Positions 46,294 through 58,427 of a stretch of DNA of 64,000 bases are shown here, in pieces. This DNA comes from Pelomonas sp. Root1217 (GTDB lineage Bacteria; Pseudomonadota; Gammaproteobacteria; Burkholderiales; Burkholderiaceae_C). The stretch is from positions 620,001 through 684,000 of the forward strand of contig NZ_LMDC01000001.1 in NCBI RefSeq assembly GCF_001425705.1. The letters are read 5' to 3'. Below the pieces are notes generated by a model. The model was not told the DNA's origin, did not search any database, and saw nothing but the letters and a program-made list of their open reading frames with translations. Both the position numbers and the translations under genes were made by a program. Every line of letters starts with the position of its first letter. The stretch's first letter is position 1.

Positions 46294-46494
46294 GCGGCCT
46301 CCCTCCCCGGCGCTGGGCCGTGGCTTTTGATCGGGAGACGCGCAGAAAAAGTCACTTATGAGTCATTGAGGTGACAGTCGACGGACTTTAGGGTTTATGA
46401 GTCAAGTCGGGAGATCTCGTTTACTCGCCCTTTTGGTGCGCGGTGTGATTTACGACGCAGGCGGACCGCGCACGACACGCCGGCCTGAGGCATG
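46294..46494. other. AT-richer non-coding region upstream of the receiver-TPR gene
   Basis: No gene is seen. The stretch around 46340-46430 is clearly less GC-rich than the surroundings and contains a direct repeat of tatgagtca (46358 and 46396 regions). It holds the promoter region of the receiver-TPR gene (minus strand) but no consensus hexamers stood out. Confidence 0.4.
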
Positions 46495-46527
46495 AAAAAG
46501 CCGCGGCTCCTTGCGGATGCCGCGGCT
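46495..46527 (-). terminator. Terminator after dnaJ
   Basis: Nine-base-pair stem agccgcggc/gccgcggct (46499-46507 and 46519-46527) followed on the minus strand by tttttc, 20 bases after the dnaJ stop. Confidence 0.85.
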
Positions 46528-46547
46528 CTGACGGGTTTGGAACTCGC

Positions 46548-47702
46548 TTACTTGAACAGATCCTTGACCCGATCCGTCCAGCTCTTGGCGTTGGGCGAGT
46601 GGCGCTCGCCGCCCTTCTTCAGCGACTCATCGAGCTCCTTGAGCAGCTTCTTCTGATGCTCGGTCAGCTTGACCGGCGTCTCGATGGCGATGTGGCAGTA
46701 CAGGTCGCCCGGATAGCTCGAACGCACGCCCTTGATGCCCTTGCCGCGCAGGCGGAAGGTCTTGCCGTGCTGGGTGCCTTCGGGCAGTTCGATCTCTGCC
46801 TTGCCGCCCAGCGTGGGGACTTCGATGTTGCCGCCCAGGGCCGCGGTGACCATGGATACCGGCATCGTGCAATGCAGGTCGTCGCCATCGCGCTCGAAGA
46901 TCTCATGCTGCTTGATGCGGATCTCGATGTAGAGATCCCCGCTCGGGCCGCCGTTCACGCCGGGCTCGCCATTGCCCGCCGAGCGGATGCGCATGCCCTC
47001 GTTGATGCCGGCCGGGATCTTGACCTCCAGCGTCTTCTGCTTCTTGACCTTGCCCTGGCCGTTGCAGGTCGTGCAGGGGTCGGGAATGATCTTGCCGCTG
47101 CCGTGGCAGTGTGGGCAGGTCTGCTGGATGCTGAAGAAGCCCTGGCGCATATGCACCGTGCCCGAGCCCTGACATGACCCGCAGGTCTTGGCGCTGGTGC
47201 CAGGCTTGGCGCCGGTGCCGCCACAGGTCTCGCAACCCTCCCAACTGGGAATGCGGATCTGCGTCTCCTTGCCGCGGGCGGCTTCCTCGAGCGTGATCTC
47301 CATCGCGTAGCTGAGGTCGCTGCCGCGGTAGACCTGCTGGCCGCCGCCCGCGCCACGGCGCGGGCCGCCCTGGCCGCCGAAGATGTCGCCAAAGATGTCG
47401 CCGAAGGCCTCGGCAAAGCCGCCAAAACCTTCCGCGCCCGGGCCGCCACGGCCGGCGCCCATGTTGGGGTCGACGCCGGCATGGCCGTACTGGTCATAGG
47501 CCGCGCGCTTTTGCGCGTCGGACAGCATCTCGTAGGCCTCCTTGGCCTCCTTGAACTGCTCCTCGGCCTTCTTCGCCCCGTCGCCCTGGTTGCGGTCGGG
47601 GTGATGCTTCATGGCCAGCTTGCGGTAGGCCTTCTTGATGTCCTCTTCGGTCGCGTTCTTGGCGACGCCGAGGATTTCGTAGTAATCGCGCTTGGACGCC
47701 AT
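46548..47702 (-). CDS. dnaJ: Chaperone protein DnaJ
   Basis: Hsp40 co-chaperone that delivers substrates to DnaK and stimulates its ATPase. The 384-residue protein has the J domain with HPD at 34-36, a Gly/Phe-rich linker (about 75-125), the zinc region with four CxxCxGxG units ([32 protein letters not shown]), and the C-terminal substrate-binding domain. It follows dnaK after 67 bases containing a hairpin. Confidence 0.98.
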   Translation of the reverse strand: MASKRDYYEILGVAKNATEEDIKKAYRKLAMKHHPDRNQGDGAKKAEEQFKEAKEAYEMLSDAQKRAAYDQYGHAGVDPNMGAGRGGPGAEGFGGFAEAFGDIFGDIFGGQGGPRRGAGGGQQVYRGSDLSYAMEITLEEAARGKETQIRIPSWEGCETCGGTGAKPGTSAKTCGSCQGSGTVHMRQGFFSIQQTCPHCHGSGKIIPDPCTTCNGQGKVKKQKTLEVKIPAGINEGMRIRSAGNGEPGVNGGPSGDLYIEIRIKQHEIFERDGDDLHCTMPVSMVTAALGGNIEVPTLGGKAEIELPEGTQHGKTFRLRGKGIKGVRSSYPGDLYCHIAIETPVKLTEHQKKLLKELDESLKKGGERHSPNAKSWTDRVKDLFK

Positions 47703-47722
47703 CGTCTTCTTTCAAGGGCAAA

Positions 47723-47753
47723 GGCCCGGGCACGCTTGTCGCGGTCCCGGGCC
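47723..47753 (-). terminator. Hairpin between dnaK and dnaJ
   Basis: Stem ggcccggg/cccgggcc (47723-47730 and 47746-47753) with a 15-base loop, followed on the minus strand by cctttgccctt. Lacks a full T run, so it may lower dnaJ levels or serve as a processing site. Confidence 0.5.
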
Positions 47754-47769
47754 AGGGGTCATGCGGGAC

Positions 47770-49728
<1,959 letters not shown>

Positions 49729-49763
49729 TTGGAACTCCTGAAGATTTGTTGATGTTTTCGATT

Positions 49764-49788
49764 TGTGGATAACTTGCCGTCCTTCAAG
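49764..49788 (-). promoter_or_regulatory. DnaA box and possible second sigma-32 promoter before dnaK
   Basis: On the minus strand CTTGAAG (49782-49788) is followed after 13 bases by CCACAA (49763-49768), a partial match to CTTGAAA-N13-CCCCAT. The -10 part overlaps a perfect DnaA 9-mer (ttatccaca on the minus strand, 49764-49772). The DnaA match is certain as sequence; whether either site is used is not known. Confidence 0.4.
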
Positions 49789-49805
49789 GGGCGGCAGGCT
49801 GTGAA

Positions 49806-50330
49806 TTACTTCGGCGCGGAAACCGTCACGAGCGCGGGACGCAGCACGCGGTCGGCGATCAGGAAGCCCTTTTGCAGCACGGTGACCACCGTGTTGGACT
49901 CCTGGCCAGGCGCCGGCACCACCGAGATGGCCTGGTGCTGGTGGGGGTCGAACTTGGCGCCCTGGCCCGGGTTGATCTCGACGACCTTGTTGCGCTCCAG
50001 TGCGCTGGACAGCTGGCGTCGCGTCGCGTGTACGCCTTCGAGCACGGTTTCGACGCTGGCGCTGGGCGTGGCAATGGCCGCTTCTAGGCTGTCCATCACT
50101 GGCAACATGGCCTCGGCAAAGGCCTCGACGGCGAACTTGCGGGCCTTGGCCACGTCTTCATCCGCGCGGCGGCGGGCGTTTTCCGTCTCGGCCTTGGCGC
50201 GCAGGTAGGCGTCGCTCATCTCGGCCAGGCGGCCTTCCAACTCGGCGATCTTGATTTCGGGGTTCAGCTCGGCGGCCGTGGGCTCGGCGGCGCCGGCTGC
50301 GTCTTCGGGCAAAGGGTTTTCGGTCGTCAT
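49806..50330 (-). CDS. grpE: Nucleotide exchange factor GrpE
   Basis: Releases ADP from DnaK. The 174-residue protein has an acidic, Ala/Pro-rich N-terminus, a long coiled coil (about 25-80: [31 protein letters not shown] region), and the beta-wing domain ([40 protein letters not shown] region). It leads the grpE-dnaK-dnaJ heat-shock block under the sigma-32 promoter at 50358-50383. Confidence 0.97.
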   Translation of the reverse strand: MTTENPLPEDAAGAAEPTAAELNPEIKIAELEGRLAEMSDAYLRAKAETENARRRADEDVAKARKFAVEAFAEAMLPVMDSLEAAIATPSASVETVLEGVHATRRQLSSALERNKVVEINPGQGAKFDPHQHQAISVVPAPGQESNTVVTVLQKGFLIADRVLRPALVTVSAPK

Positions 50331-50357
50331 GGCAGAAAAGGAAGCAGTCGCGTCGAC

Positions 50358-50383
50358 ATGGGGCGCGATGCCCTGGTTTCAAG
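50358..50383 (-). promoter_or_regulatory. Sigma-32 (RpoH) heat-shock promoter of grpE-dnaK-dnaJ
   Basis: On the minus strand CTTGAAA (50377-50383) and CCCCAT (50358-50363) are separated by exactly 13 bases, a perfect match to the RpoH consensus. It lies 28 bases before the grpE ATG, between hslR and grpE. Confidence 0.92.
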
Positions 50384-50411
50384 AGGGGAGATTCAAAACG
50401 GATTATCCGGG

Positions 50412-50834
50412 TCAACCCGGATCTTCCTCATCCAGCGAGACGGACCATCGGTCCCAGTCTGCCAAGCGGCGCCGATCCTGCTTTGTCGGACGACCTTGCA
50501 TGATCGTGTCGGCCGGTTCCGGCGCCAGGCGGCGCGCCTCGGCCGCAGCCTCCCTGGCCGTGACGCTGGCCTGGGTTTCGGCGTAGAGGGCTTGGGCCTG
50601 CGGCGCCGGGCCGCGCTGGTTGGACAAGCCCTTCACCTCGACCTCGCGGCTCAGCGTGCCGATGCGGATGCTGAGCAGGTCGCCGACCTTCACGTCGCGC
50701 GCCGGCTTGACCGGCTGGCCGCCCACGCGCACGCGGCCGAGGTTGATCTCGTCAACGGCCAGGGCGCGGGTCTTGTAGAAACGCGCGGCCCAGAGCCATT
50801 TGTCCAGGCGCATCGAAGTCGGGGAATCGGGCAC
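50412..50834 (-). CDS. hslR: RNA-binding S4-domain heat shock protein Hsp15
   Basis: Hsp15 binds stalled 50S subunits carrying peptidyl-tRNA. The 140-residue protein has an N-terminal S4 domain (MRLDKWLWAARFYKTRALAVDEI, VRVGGQPVKPARDVKVGD) and a basic C-terminal tail (GRPTKQDRRRLADW). GTG 50834 gives seven extra residues; ATG 50813 (MRLDKW) is the other possible start. It lies just before the grpE promoter on the same strand. Confidence 0.9.
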   Translation of the reverse strand: MPDSPTSMRLDKWLWAARFYKTRALAVDEINLGRVRVGGQPVKPARDVKVGDLLSIRIGTLSREVEVKGLSNQRGPAPQAQALYAETQASVTAREAAAEARRLAPEPADTIMQGRPTKQDRRRLADWDRWSVSLDEEDPG

Positions 50835-50930
50835 GGGCGAAAAAGGTCCTCAGGTTTAGGGATGATTGTCGCCAAGCCCGCCGGTAGCGTTGCGCAGCCC
50901 GATAGGGGCGCTGCTTGGGGGAGGTTCGCA

Positions 50931-53645
50931 ATGAAAAAGCGTGCGTGGGTGGGCCGTGCAACGGCGGTGGCGGCGATGCTGGCCTGCGGGGCGGCGACGG
51001 CGGATGTGATCGTGACGGGGGCCTACAGCGTCTACCCGACTTTCACGGCGCCCGGACCGGGCGATACCAACCTGGGCGGCAACACGTTGGGGCTGGGTGG
51101 CAACGGCACGGCACAGCTGCTCGTCAATGGTGGCTCGCGCCTGATTGCAGCCTCGGTGCGCTTCGCCGACGGCGGCACGGGCATCGCGACGGGCCTGGTC
51201 ACTGGCGCCGGCTCGCTGCTGACGATCAATGGCAACGGCAGCACCAACCGGCTGGAGCTCGGCGCCTGGGGCCAGGGGTCGCTGACCATCGCCGACGGCG
51301 CCACGCTGGACGCGCGCGCCGACAGCGCCCAATGCCTGCTGGGCCCGCAGTGGTGCCACAACTTCATCGGCAATGCCGCCGGCAGCGACGCGACGCTGAC
51401 CGTCACCGGCGCCGGCTCCAGCGCGAGCTTCCTGCGCGCCTTCGTCGTCGGCGGGCTGGCAGTGTTCCGCCCGCCGATCGAAACCTTCACCTTCGGCACG
51501 CCGGGTGGCATCACGCGCGGACGCGTCGAGGTGCTGGCGGGCGGCCTGCTGACGACCGACGGCGGCTCGATCGGCGTCGCGCCGGGCGGCTCCAGCCCGC
51601 TGGGGAGCGAGCGCAGCTTTGCCTCGGTCGTCGTCGACGGCGTCGGCTCGATATGGCGAGTGACCGGCCCGACGCTGGGCAACGGGTCTGCCTTCATCAA
51701 CCTCGCCGAGCACGCCAATGCCTGGGGCACGCTGGACGTGACCGGCGGCGGGCAGGTGCAGATCCAGGGCCGTGCCGGCATCTACAACGGCATCAACGTG
51801 GGCTCGACCGGCGGGCGGGGCGACATGCGCGTGGCCGGCGCCGGCTCGGCCGTCGTCTATAGCGGTGACGCTGGCTATCTGCAGGTGGGGCGCAACAACG
51901 CCACCGGCCTGCTGCAGTTGCAGGACGGCGGCCAGGTGAGCGGCCTGTTCTACGTGGCCATCGGCCGGGACGGCGGGCATGGCGAGCTGCAGGTAGACGG
52001 CGCGGGCTCGCAGCTGCGCATCGACGGCCTGGGCTCGGCCGCCGCCAACGGCGTCCTGACCGGCCCGGTGCTGGATGTCGGACGCAATGGCACGGGGCGG
52101 GTCACGGTCAGCAACGGCGGCCGCATCGATCTCGTCGCCACCACGGCCCAGCCCTCGGGCACGGCGCTCAACCTCGGTCGTGAGGCGGCTTCGTCCGGCA
52201 CGCTGAACATCAGCGGCGCCGGCTCCGTCGTCTCCATCTCGGCCGCTTCGGTGCTGCCGGGGGGAGGCGCCGGCGAGGCCTTCAATCCCATCATGCGCGT
52301 GGGCCGCGACGGCTCAGGCTTCCTGAACATCAGCGCGGGCGGCCAGCTGATCCTGGACGGCCAGGCGGTGTCCACCGCGACCAACTCGCGCAGCACCAGC
52401 CTCTACATAGGCGGCACCAGCGACACCCAGCCCGGTGGGCGTGGCGTGGCCGTGGTGACCGGCGCGGGCTCCGAAATACGCCTGATCGGTACCGACAGCT
52501 ATATCGGCGTCGGCCACGGTCCTCAGAGCTTCGGCCAGCTGACGGTGGCGGACAACGCGCTGGTCAGCGCCATCGGCATGAACGTGGGCCGCTCCGGCGG
52601 CGTGGGCGTGCTCAGCGTGGACCATGCTTCCTTGAGCTTCAGCGGCCAGCAGAGCGGCAGCACCTTGTCGGGCGCTTTCCTGTCCATCGGCCGCTCTGAT
52701 GGCACGGGCGTGGCGACGATCACCAACGGCAGCCATGTGACGCTGGTCAACGCGGGCAGCGCGGGGGCGTCGCTCAACCTCGGCGGCACCAGCGTGGGCC
52801 CGGGCGGCGACGGCACTCTGACGCTGTCGGGCGCTTCCAGCATCAGCATCCAGGCCGCACCGGGCCAGGGCGCGATGACCATCGGGCGCGAAGGCACCGG
52901 GCTGATGCGCGTCAAGGGCGGCAGCAGCGTGGACGTGGCCGGGGGCGGCATCTTCGTCGGCCGCCTCGGCGGGTCGGACGGCACGCTGCTGATCAGCGAG
53001 GGCTCCAGCGTCAGCGCTAACTGGATCGGCGTCGGCCGCAACCGGACCGCTGGCGGCTCGATGGATGGCGGCACGGGCACGCTGGTGGTCAACAACAGCA
53101 CGCTGACCGCGAACACCATCGTCATCGGCACCAACGGCTTCCTCGGCGGCAACGGCACCATCGTCGGCGCGGTGACCAACTACGGCATCTTCAGCCCGGG
53201 CAACTCGCCTGGCCAGATGCGCATCGACGGCAGTTTCACGGCCGCGGCCGGCAGCCGCCTCATCATGGAGGTGCAGGCTGATGGCAGTGGTGGCTGGCGC
53301 ACCGACAGCGTCGTGTTCGGCAACGGCACGGCCCTCGACCTGAGCCATCTGAGCGTGGAGTTCCGCTTCCTGGGCAATACCGATCCGAATGCCTTCCAGG
53401 CCAGCGGCGGCTTCAACGTCGACACCTTCTTCCAGACCTCGGGCGGCCAGGGGCTGGACCATCAGGCCTTCGCCGGGGCGAGCTTCAGTGCCCGGGCCGA
53501 TGGCTACCAGTTCGCCAGCTTCAGCTTCAGCGCCAATGGCGGGGCGGTGTTCACGGCGGCCGCCGTGCCCGAGCCGGGCGCCGGCGTGATGGCGCTGGCC
53601 GGGCTGGCAGTGCTGGCCGGCGTGGTTCGGCGGCGCCGCCGCTAG
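50931..53645 (+). CDS. PEP-CTERM protein with T5SS/PEP-CTERM-type repeats
   Basis: A 904-residue exported protein. It has a signal peptide (MKKRAWVGRATAVAAMLAC to about residue 24), then many glycine-rich beta repeats of the kind found in T5SS/PEP-CTERM repeat proteins (VGRxGxGxLxVSxGG: VGRNGTGRVTVSNGG, VGRDGSGFLNISAGG, IGREGTGLMRVKGGS), and a C-terminal sorting signal VPEPGAGVMALAG plus hydrophobic segment and RRRR tail (879-904). Such signals are cut by exosortase/archaeosortase-like enzymes; no exosortase gene is in this window. ATG 50931 has a gggggagg ribosome site. The gene ends tail to tail with hemH, sharing four bases. Function probably in the cell surface or biofilm matrix. Confidence 0.85.
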   Translation: MKKRAWVGRATAVAAMLACGAATADVIVTGAYSVYPTFTAPGPGDTNLGGNTLGLGGNGTAQLLVNGGSRLIAASVRFADGGTGIATGLVTGAGSLLTINGNGSTNRLELGAWGQGSLTIADGATLDARADSAQCLLGPQWCHNFIGNAAGSDATLTVTGAGSSASFLRAFVVGGLAVFRPPIETFTFGTPGGITRGRVEVLAGGLLTTDGGSIGVAPGGSSPLGSERSFASVVVDGVGSIWRVTGPTLGNGSAFINLAEHANAWGTLDVTGGGQVQIQGRAGIYNGINVGSTGGRGDMRVAGAGSAVVYSGDAGYLQVGRNNATGLLQLQDGGQVSGLFYVAIGRDGGHGELQVDGAGSQLRIDGLGSAAANGVLTGPVLDVGRNGTGRVTVSNGGRIDLVATTAQPSGTALNLGREAASSGTLNISGAGSVVSISAASVLPGGGAGEAFNPIMRVGRDGSGFLNISAGGQLILDGQAVSTATNSRSTSLYIGGTSDTQPGGRGVAVVTGAGSEIRLIGTDSYIGVGHGPQSFGQLTVADNALVSAIGMNVGRSGGVGVLSVDHASLSFSGQQSGSTLSGAFLSIGRSDGTGVATITNGSHVTLVNAGSAGASLNLGGTSVGPGGDGTLTLSGASSISIQAAPGQGAMTIGREGTGLMRVKGGSSVDVAGGGIFVGRLGGSDGTLLISEGSSVSANWIGVGRNRTAGGSMDGGTGTLVVNNSTLTANTIVIGTNGFLGGNGTIVGAVTNYGIFSPGNSPGQMRIDGSFTAAAGSRLIMEVQADGSGGWRTDSVVFGNGTALDLSHLSVEFRFLGNTDPNAFQASGGFNVDTFFQTSGGQGLDHQAFAGASFSARADGYQFASFSFSANGGAVFTAAAVPEPGAGVMALAGLAVLAGVVRRRRR

Positions 53646-54724
53646 TTCTTGGCGCCTGCCGCCAGCGCGCGCTGGCGCTGCAGGGCCAGGGTGTCGGGAT
53701 GCGGGGCTTCACCGGCCCAGCCCTGCAGGTGGCGCTCGGCCAGCTTGGCCAGGGCGCGGATGCCGGCCGGGTGGTCGTTCAGGCAGGGGATGTAGGCAAA
53801 GCGTTGGCCGCCAGCAGCCAGGAAGGCGGTGCGCGCCTCCTGGGCAATCTCTTCCAGCGTCTCCAGGCAGTCCACCGCAAAGCCGGGGCAGATGACGTCG
53901 ACGGTCTTCAGCCCGCCCTTGGCCAGCTTGACCAGCGTGGGCTCGGTATAGGGCGCCAGCCACTTGGCCTTGCCGAAGCGGCTCTGGAAGGTCACGAGCC
54001 ATTCACCGTCTCGCAGCCCGAGCGCCTCGGCCAACAGGCGGCCAGTCTTCAGGCATTCGCAGTGATAGGGGTCGCCCAGGTGCAGGGTGCGCTCAGGCAT
54101 GCCGTGAAAGCTCATGACCAGCTTGGCGCCGCGCCCCTCGCGCTGCCAGTGCTCGCGCACGGTCTGGGCCAGCGCGCCGATGTAAGCCGGCTCGTCGTGA
54201 TAGCGGTTGATGAAGCGCAGCTCGGGCAGGTGGCGGGTCTGCAGCGCCCAGCGGGCCACATCGTCGATGACGCTGGCGGTCGTCGCGCCCGAATATTGCG
54301 GGTAGGCCGGCAGCACGAGCACGCGTCGCACCCCGTCGCGCTTGAGCGCATCCAGCGTCGCGGCAATGGCAGGCTGGCCGTAGCGCATCGCCATGGCCAC
54401 GCGCACACCCAGACGCCCCTGCAGCAGCTTGGCCTGCTTCTCGGTCCAGACCTTGAGCGGCGAGCCTTCGGGCGTCCAGACCGTCGCGTACTTGGCTGCA
54501 GACTTGGCCGGCCGCACGCGCAGGATGATGCCGTGCAGGATGGTCAGCCAGATCAACCTGGGGATCTCGACGACGCGCGGGTCGGCAAGGAACTGGGCCA
54601 GGTAGCGGCGCAAAGCGGGGGCATCGGGTGCGTCTGGGGTACCGAGATTGCAGAGCAGCACGGCGACGTCGGGACCAGCAGGTACGGCGCCGTGGCGCTG
54701 CGGCGGTTCGGGCAGGAAAGGCAT
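53642..54724 (-). CDS. hemH: Ferrochelatase
   Basis: Inserts ferrous iron into protoporphyrin IX, the last heme step. The 360-residue protein has LLCNLGTPDAPD, RYGQP, LPAYPQYSGATTAS, the catalytic His in SFHGMPERT (H207) and the acidic metal-path Glu in APYTEPTL (E261). Four bases separate it from the cyclase-FHA gene upstream on the same strand. No other heme biosynthesis gene is near. Confidence 0.96.
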   Translation of the reverse strand: MPFLPEPPQRHGAVPAGPDVAVLLCNLGTPDAPDAPALRRYLAQFLADPRVVEIPRLIWLTILHGIILRVRPAKSAAKYATVWTPEGSPLKVWTEKQAKLLQGRLGVRVAMAMRYGQPAIAATLDALKRDGVRRVLVLPAYPQYSGATTASVIDDVARWALQTRHLPELRFINRYHDEPAYIGALAQTVREHWQREGRGAKLVMSFHGMPERTLHLGDPYHCECLKTGRLLAEALGLRDGEWLVTFQSRFGKAKWLAPYTEPTLVKLAKGGLKTVDVICPGFAVDCLETLEEIAQEARTAFLAAGGQRFAYIPCLNDHPAGIRALAKLAERHLQGWAGEAPHPDTLALQRQRALAAGAKN

Positions 54725-54727
54725 CGG

Positions 54728-55696
54728 TCAGCGGCGAGAACGCGGGCCGCCGAAAGGCTGGGGCTCGGTGTCGTAGAAGTGCAGCACCTCGAAGCGCACG
54801 ATGGGCGACTGCTCGTCCGTGGGCATGCCGCCCAGGCCAATGACGCCGCTGCCGTGCAGCGTGCAGCTGCCGCGCTTGAGGCTGAGCAGCTCGCCCGAAT
54901 CACCGAAGCGCACATAGGTGCCGTTATAGGACAGGTCGGTCAGCTCAAAGCTGCTGCCCTGCCAGTCGATGCGGGCATGCGAGCGCGACACGCGGGCGTC
55001 GGTGATGCAGTAGGTGGCCTGCACGCTGCGGCCCAGCACGATGGGCATGGCGCCAATGTCGAAGACGCGGTCCAGGTCCTGCCAGATCAGGCGCATGCCG
55101 TCGGGATCCGTCGAGCGCATGGGCTCGCCGAACTGAGTGGCGGTGTCGTCGGCGCTGACCAAGGGCGCCGCGTCCATGCGGTAGACGTGTACGGGCTCGA
55201 CGCGGCCGCGCACCGAGATGCGGTCCAGGCTGCGAAAGCGCCCCTTGGACGCATGGTGCAGGCCCGTCAGCACTTCGGCGGTAATGAGGATCTCGCCGTC
55301 GCCGGCATGGTCAATGAGCCGGGCAGCAACATTGACGGCGTCGCCGAAGCAGTCGCCATTGAGCTCGACGACCTCGCCGCGCGCCAGCGCCACTTGCAGC
55401 CGCATGGCCAGCATGGCCGGGTTGCTCTGGCGGCGCGCGCGTTGCACGGTGCGTTCGAGCATCTCCTGCATGCGCTGGGCGGCACGCACGCCATCGCGCG
55501 GCGTATCGAAGGCGGCCATCAGGCCGTCGCCCAGGGTCTTGACGAGCTGGCCGCCGCTTTCCAGCACGGCTTCGCTGATCTGGCCGACGGTCTGGGTGAC
55601 CATGCCACTGGCTTCGGCATTCCCGAGGGCCTCGTACAGCCCGGTGCTGCCGCGCAGGTCGGCAAAAAGGACGGTGCGCTCGCGGATCGCGGTCAT
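54728..55696 (-). CDS. Class III nucleotide cyclase with FHA domain
   Basis: A 322-residue soluble protein. Residues 1-175 form a class III cyclase homology domain with both metal Asp residues (D13 in FADLRGST; D57 in TLGDGL), the adenine-contact Lys (K53) and D115, and NVAAR at 122-126, so it should make cAMP. Residues 205-300 are an FHA domain (GR 222-223, SRSH 237-240, NGT 258-260), which binds phosphothreonine peptides; a serine/threonine kinase is not in the window. Its stop is 4 bases before hemH, so the two genes are likely one transcript. Confidence 0.9.
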   Translation of the reverse strand: MTAIRERTVLFADLRGSTGLYEALGNAEASGMVTQTVGQISEAVLESGGQLVKTLGDGLMAAFDTPRDGVRAAQRMQEMLERTVQRARRQSNPAMLAMRLQVALARGEVVELNGDCFGDAVNVAARLIDHAGDGEILITAEVLTGLHHASKGRFRSLDRISVRGRVEPVHVYRMDAAPLVSADDTATQFGEPMRSTDPDGMRLIWQDLDRVFDIGAMPIVLGRSVQATYCITDARVSRSHARIDWQGSSFELTDLSYNGTYVRFGDSGELLSLKRGSCTLHGSGVIGLGGMPTDEQSPIVRFEVLHFYDTEPQPFGGPRSRR

Positions 55697-55718
55697 GTGA
55701 GCAGTTTATGGCGTAAGA

Positions 55719-55740
55719 AAGGCCGGGCTGAGCCGGCCTT
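55719..55740 (-). terminator. Terminator after rpoD
   Basis: Eight-base-pair stem aaggccgg/ccggcctt (55719-55726 and 55733-55740), with the minus-strand continuation tttctt giving a weak T run. It lies 109 bases after the rpoD stop. Confidence 0.55.
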
Positions 55741-55848
55741 GAGGTGTCGCGCGCAGCTTGTGCCCTGCCTCGCTTCGCGAGTCAAGGCGCAAGTCGCGTT
55801 GCCGCTGCGCGGCAGTTCGCTGGCGCGAACCACGTCTATGGCCAACCT

Positions 55849-58086
<2,238 letters not shown>

Positions 58087-58427
58087 GCAGGTCCTTCGTG
58101 TTTGCGCGGTCAATTCAGAAATGCGGCAGCCACCGCGGCCAACCCGGGCTCGGCGTCAGGCCGGCGGGGCAGGGGGCGGTGGCTTTCGTCGTCAAGGTAT
58201 CGATCAGCGAGTGATCGAGGGACCCTGGCGTGGCGCGAACAAGCTGGCGTGATCGTTTGGTATGCAGAGCTGGCGGATGTTTTGGCCATTAAAACCCTGA
58301 TGGGTTACCCAGTGTCGCTGGGTGGCCGGGACCGGCATCTCTCTGCCGTCACTCTTGTTGACGCGCGCGGAAAACACAAGATTATCAGCCATTTGCGGCT
58401 GAATTGCAAAACCGTGACAGGTAAACC
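58087..58427 (-). other. dnaG-rpoD intergenic region
   Basis: This 341-base gap between dnaG and rpoD has no gene that I can support; short frames occur but look random. It holds the sigma-70 promoter at 58381-58409 for rpoD, and several GC-rich dyads nearer rpoD (around 58130-58190). Confidence 0.6.
58381..58409 (-). promoter_or_regulatory. Sigma-70 promoter for rpoD
   Basis: On the minus strand TTGCAA (58404-58409) and GATAAT (58381-58386) are 17 bases apart, a good sigma-70 match. It begins 18 bases before the dnaG stop side boundary is passed, so rpoD can be transcribed separately from dnaG, with a leader of about 290 bases. Confidence 0.75.

Noticed and set aside
58204-58392. 62-codon minus-strand frame in the dnaG-rpoD gap
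   Set aside because: Starts on the promoter region, no ribosome site and no recognisable sequence.
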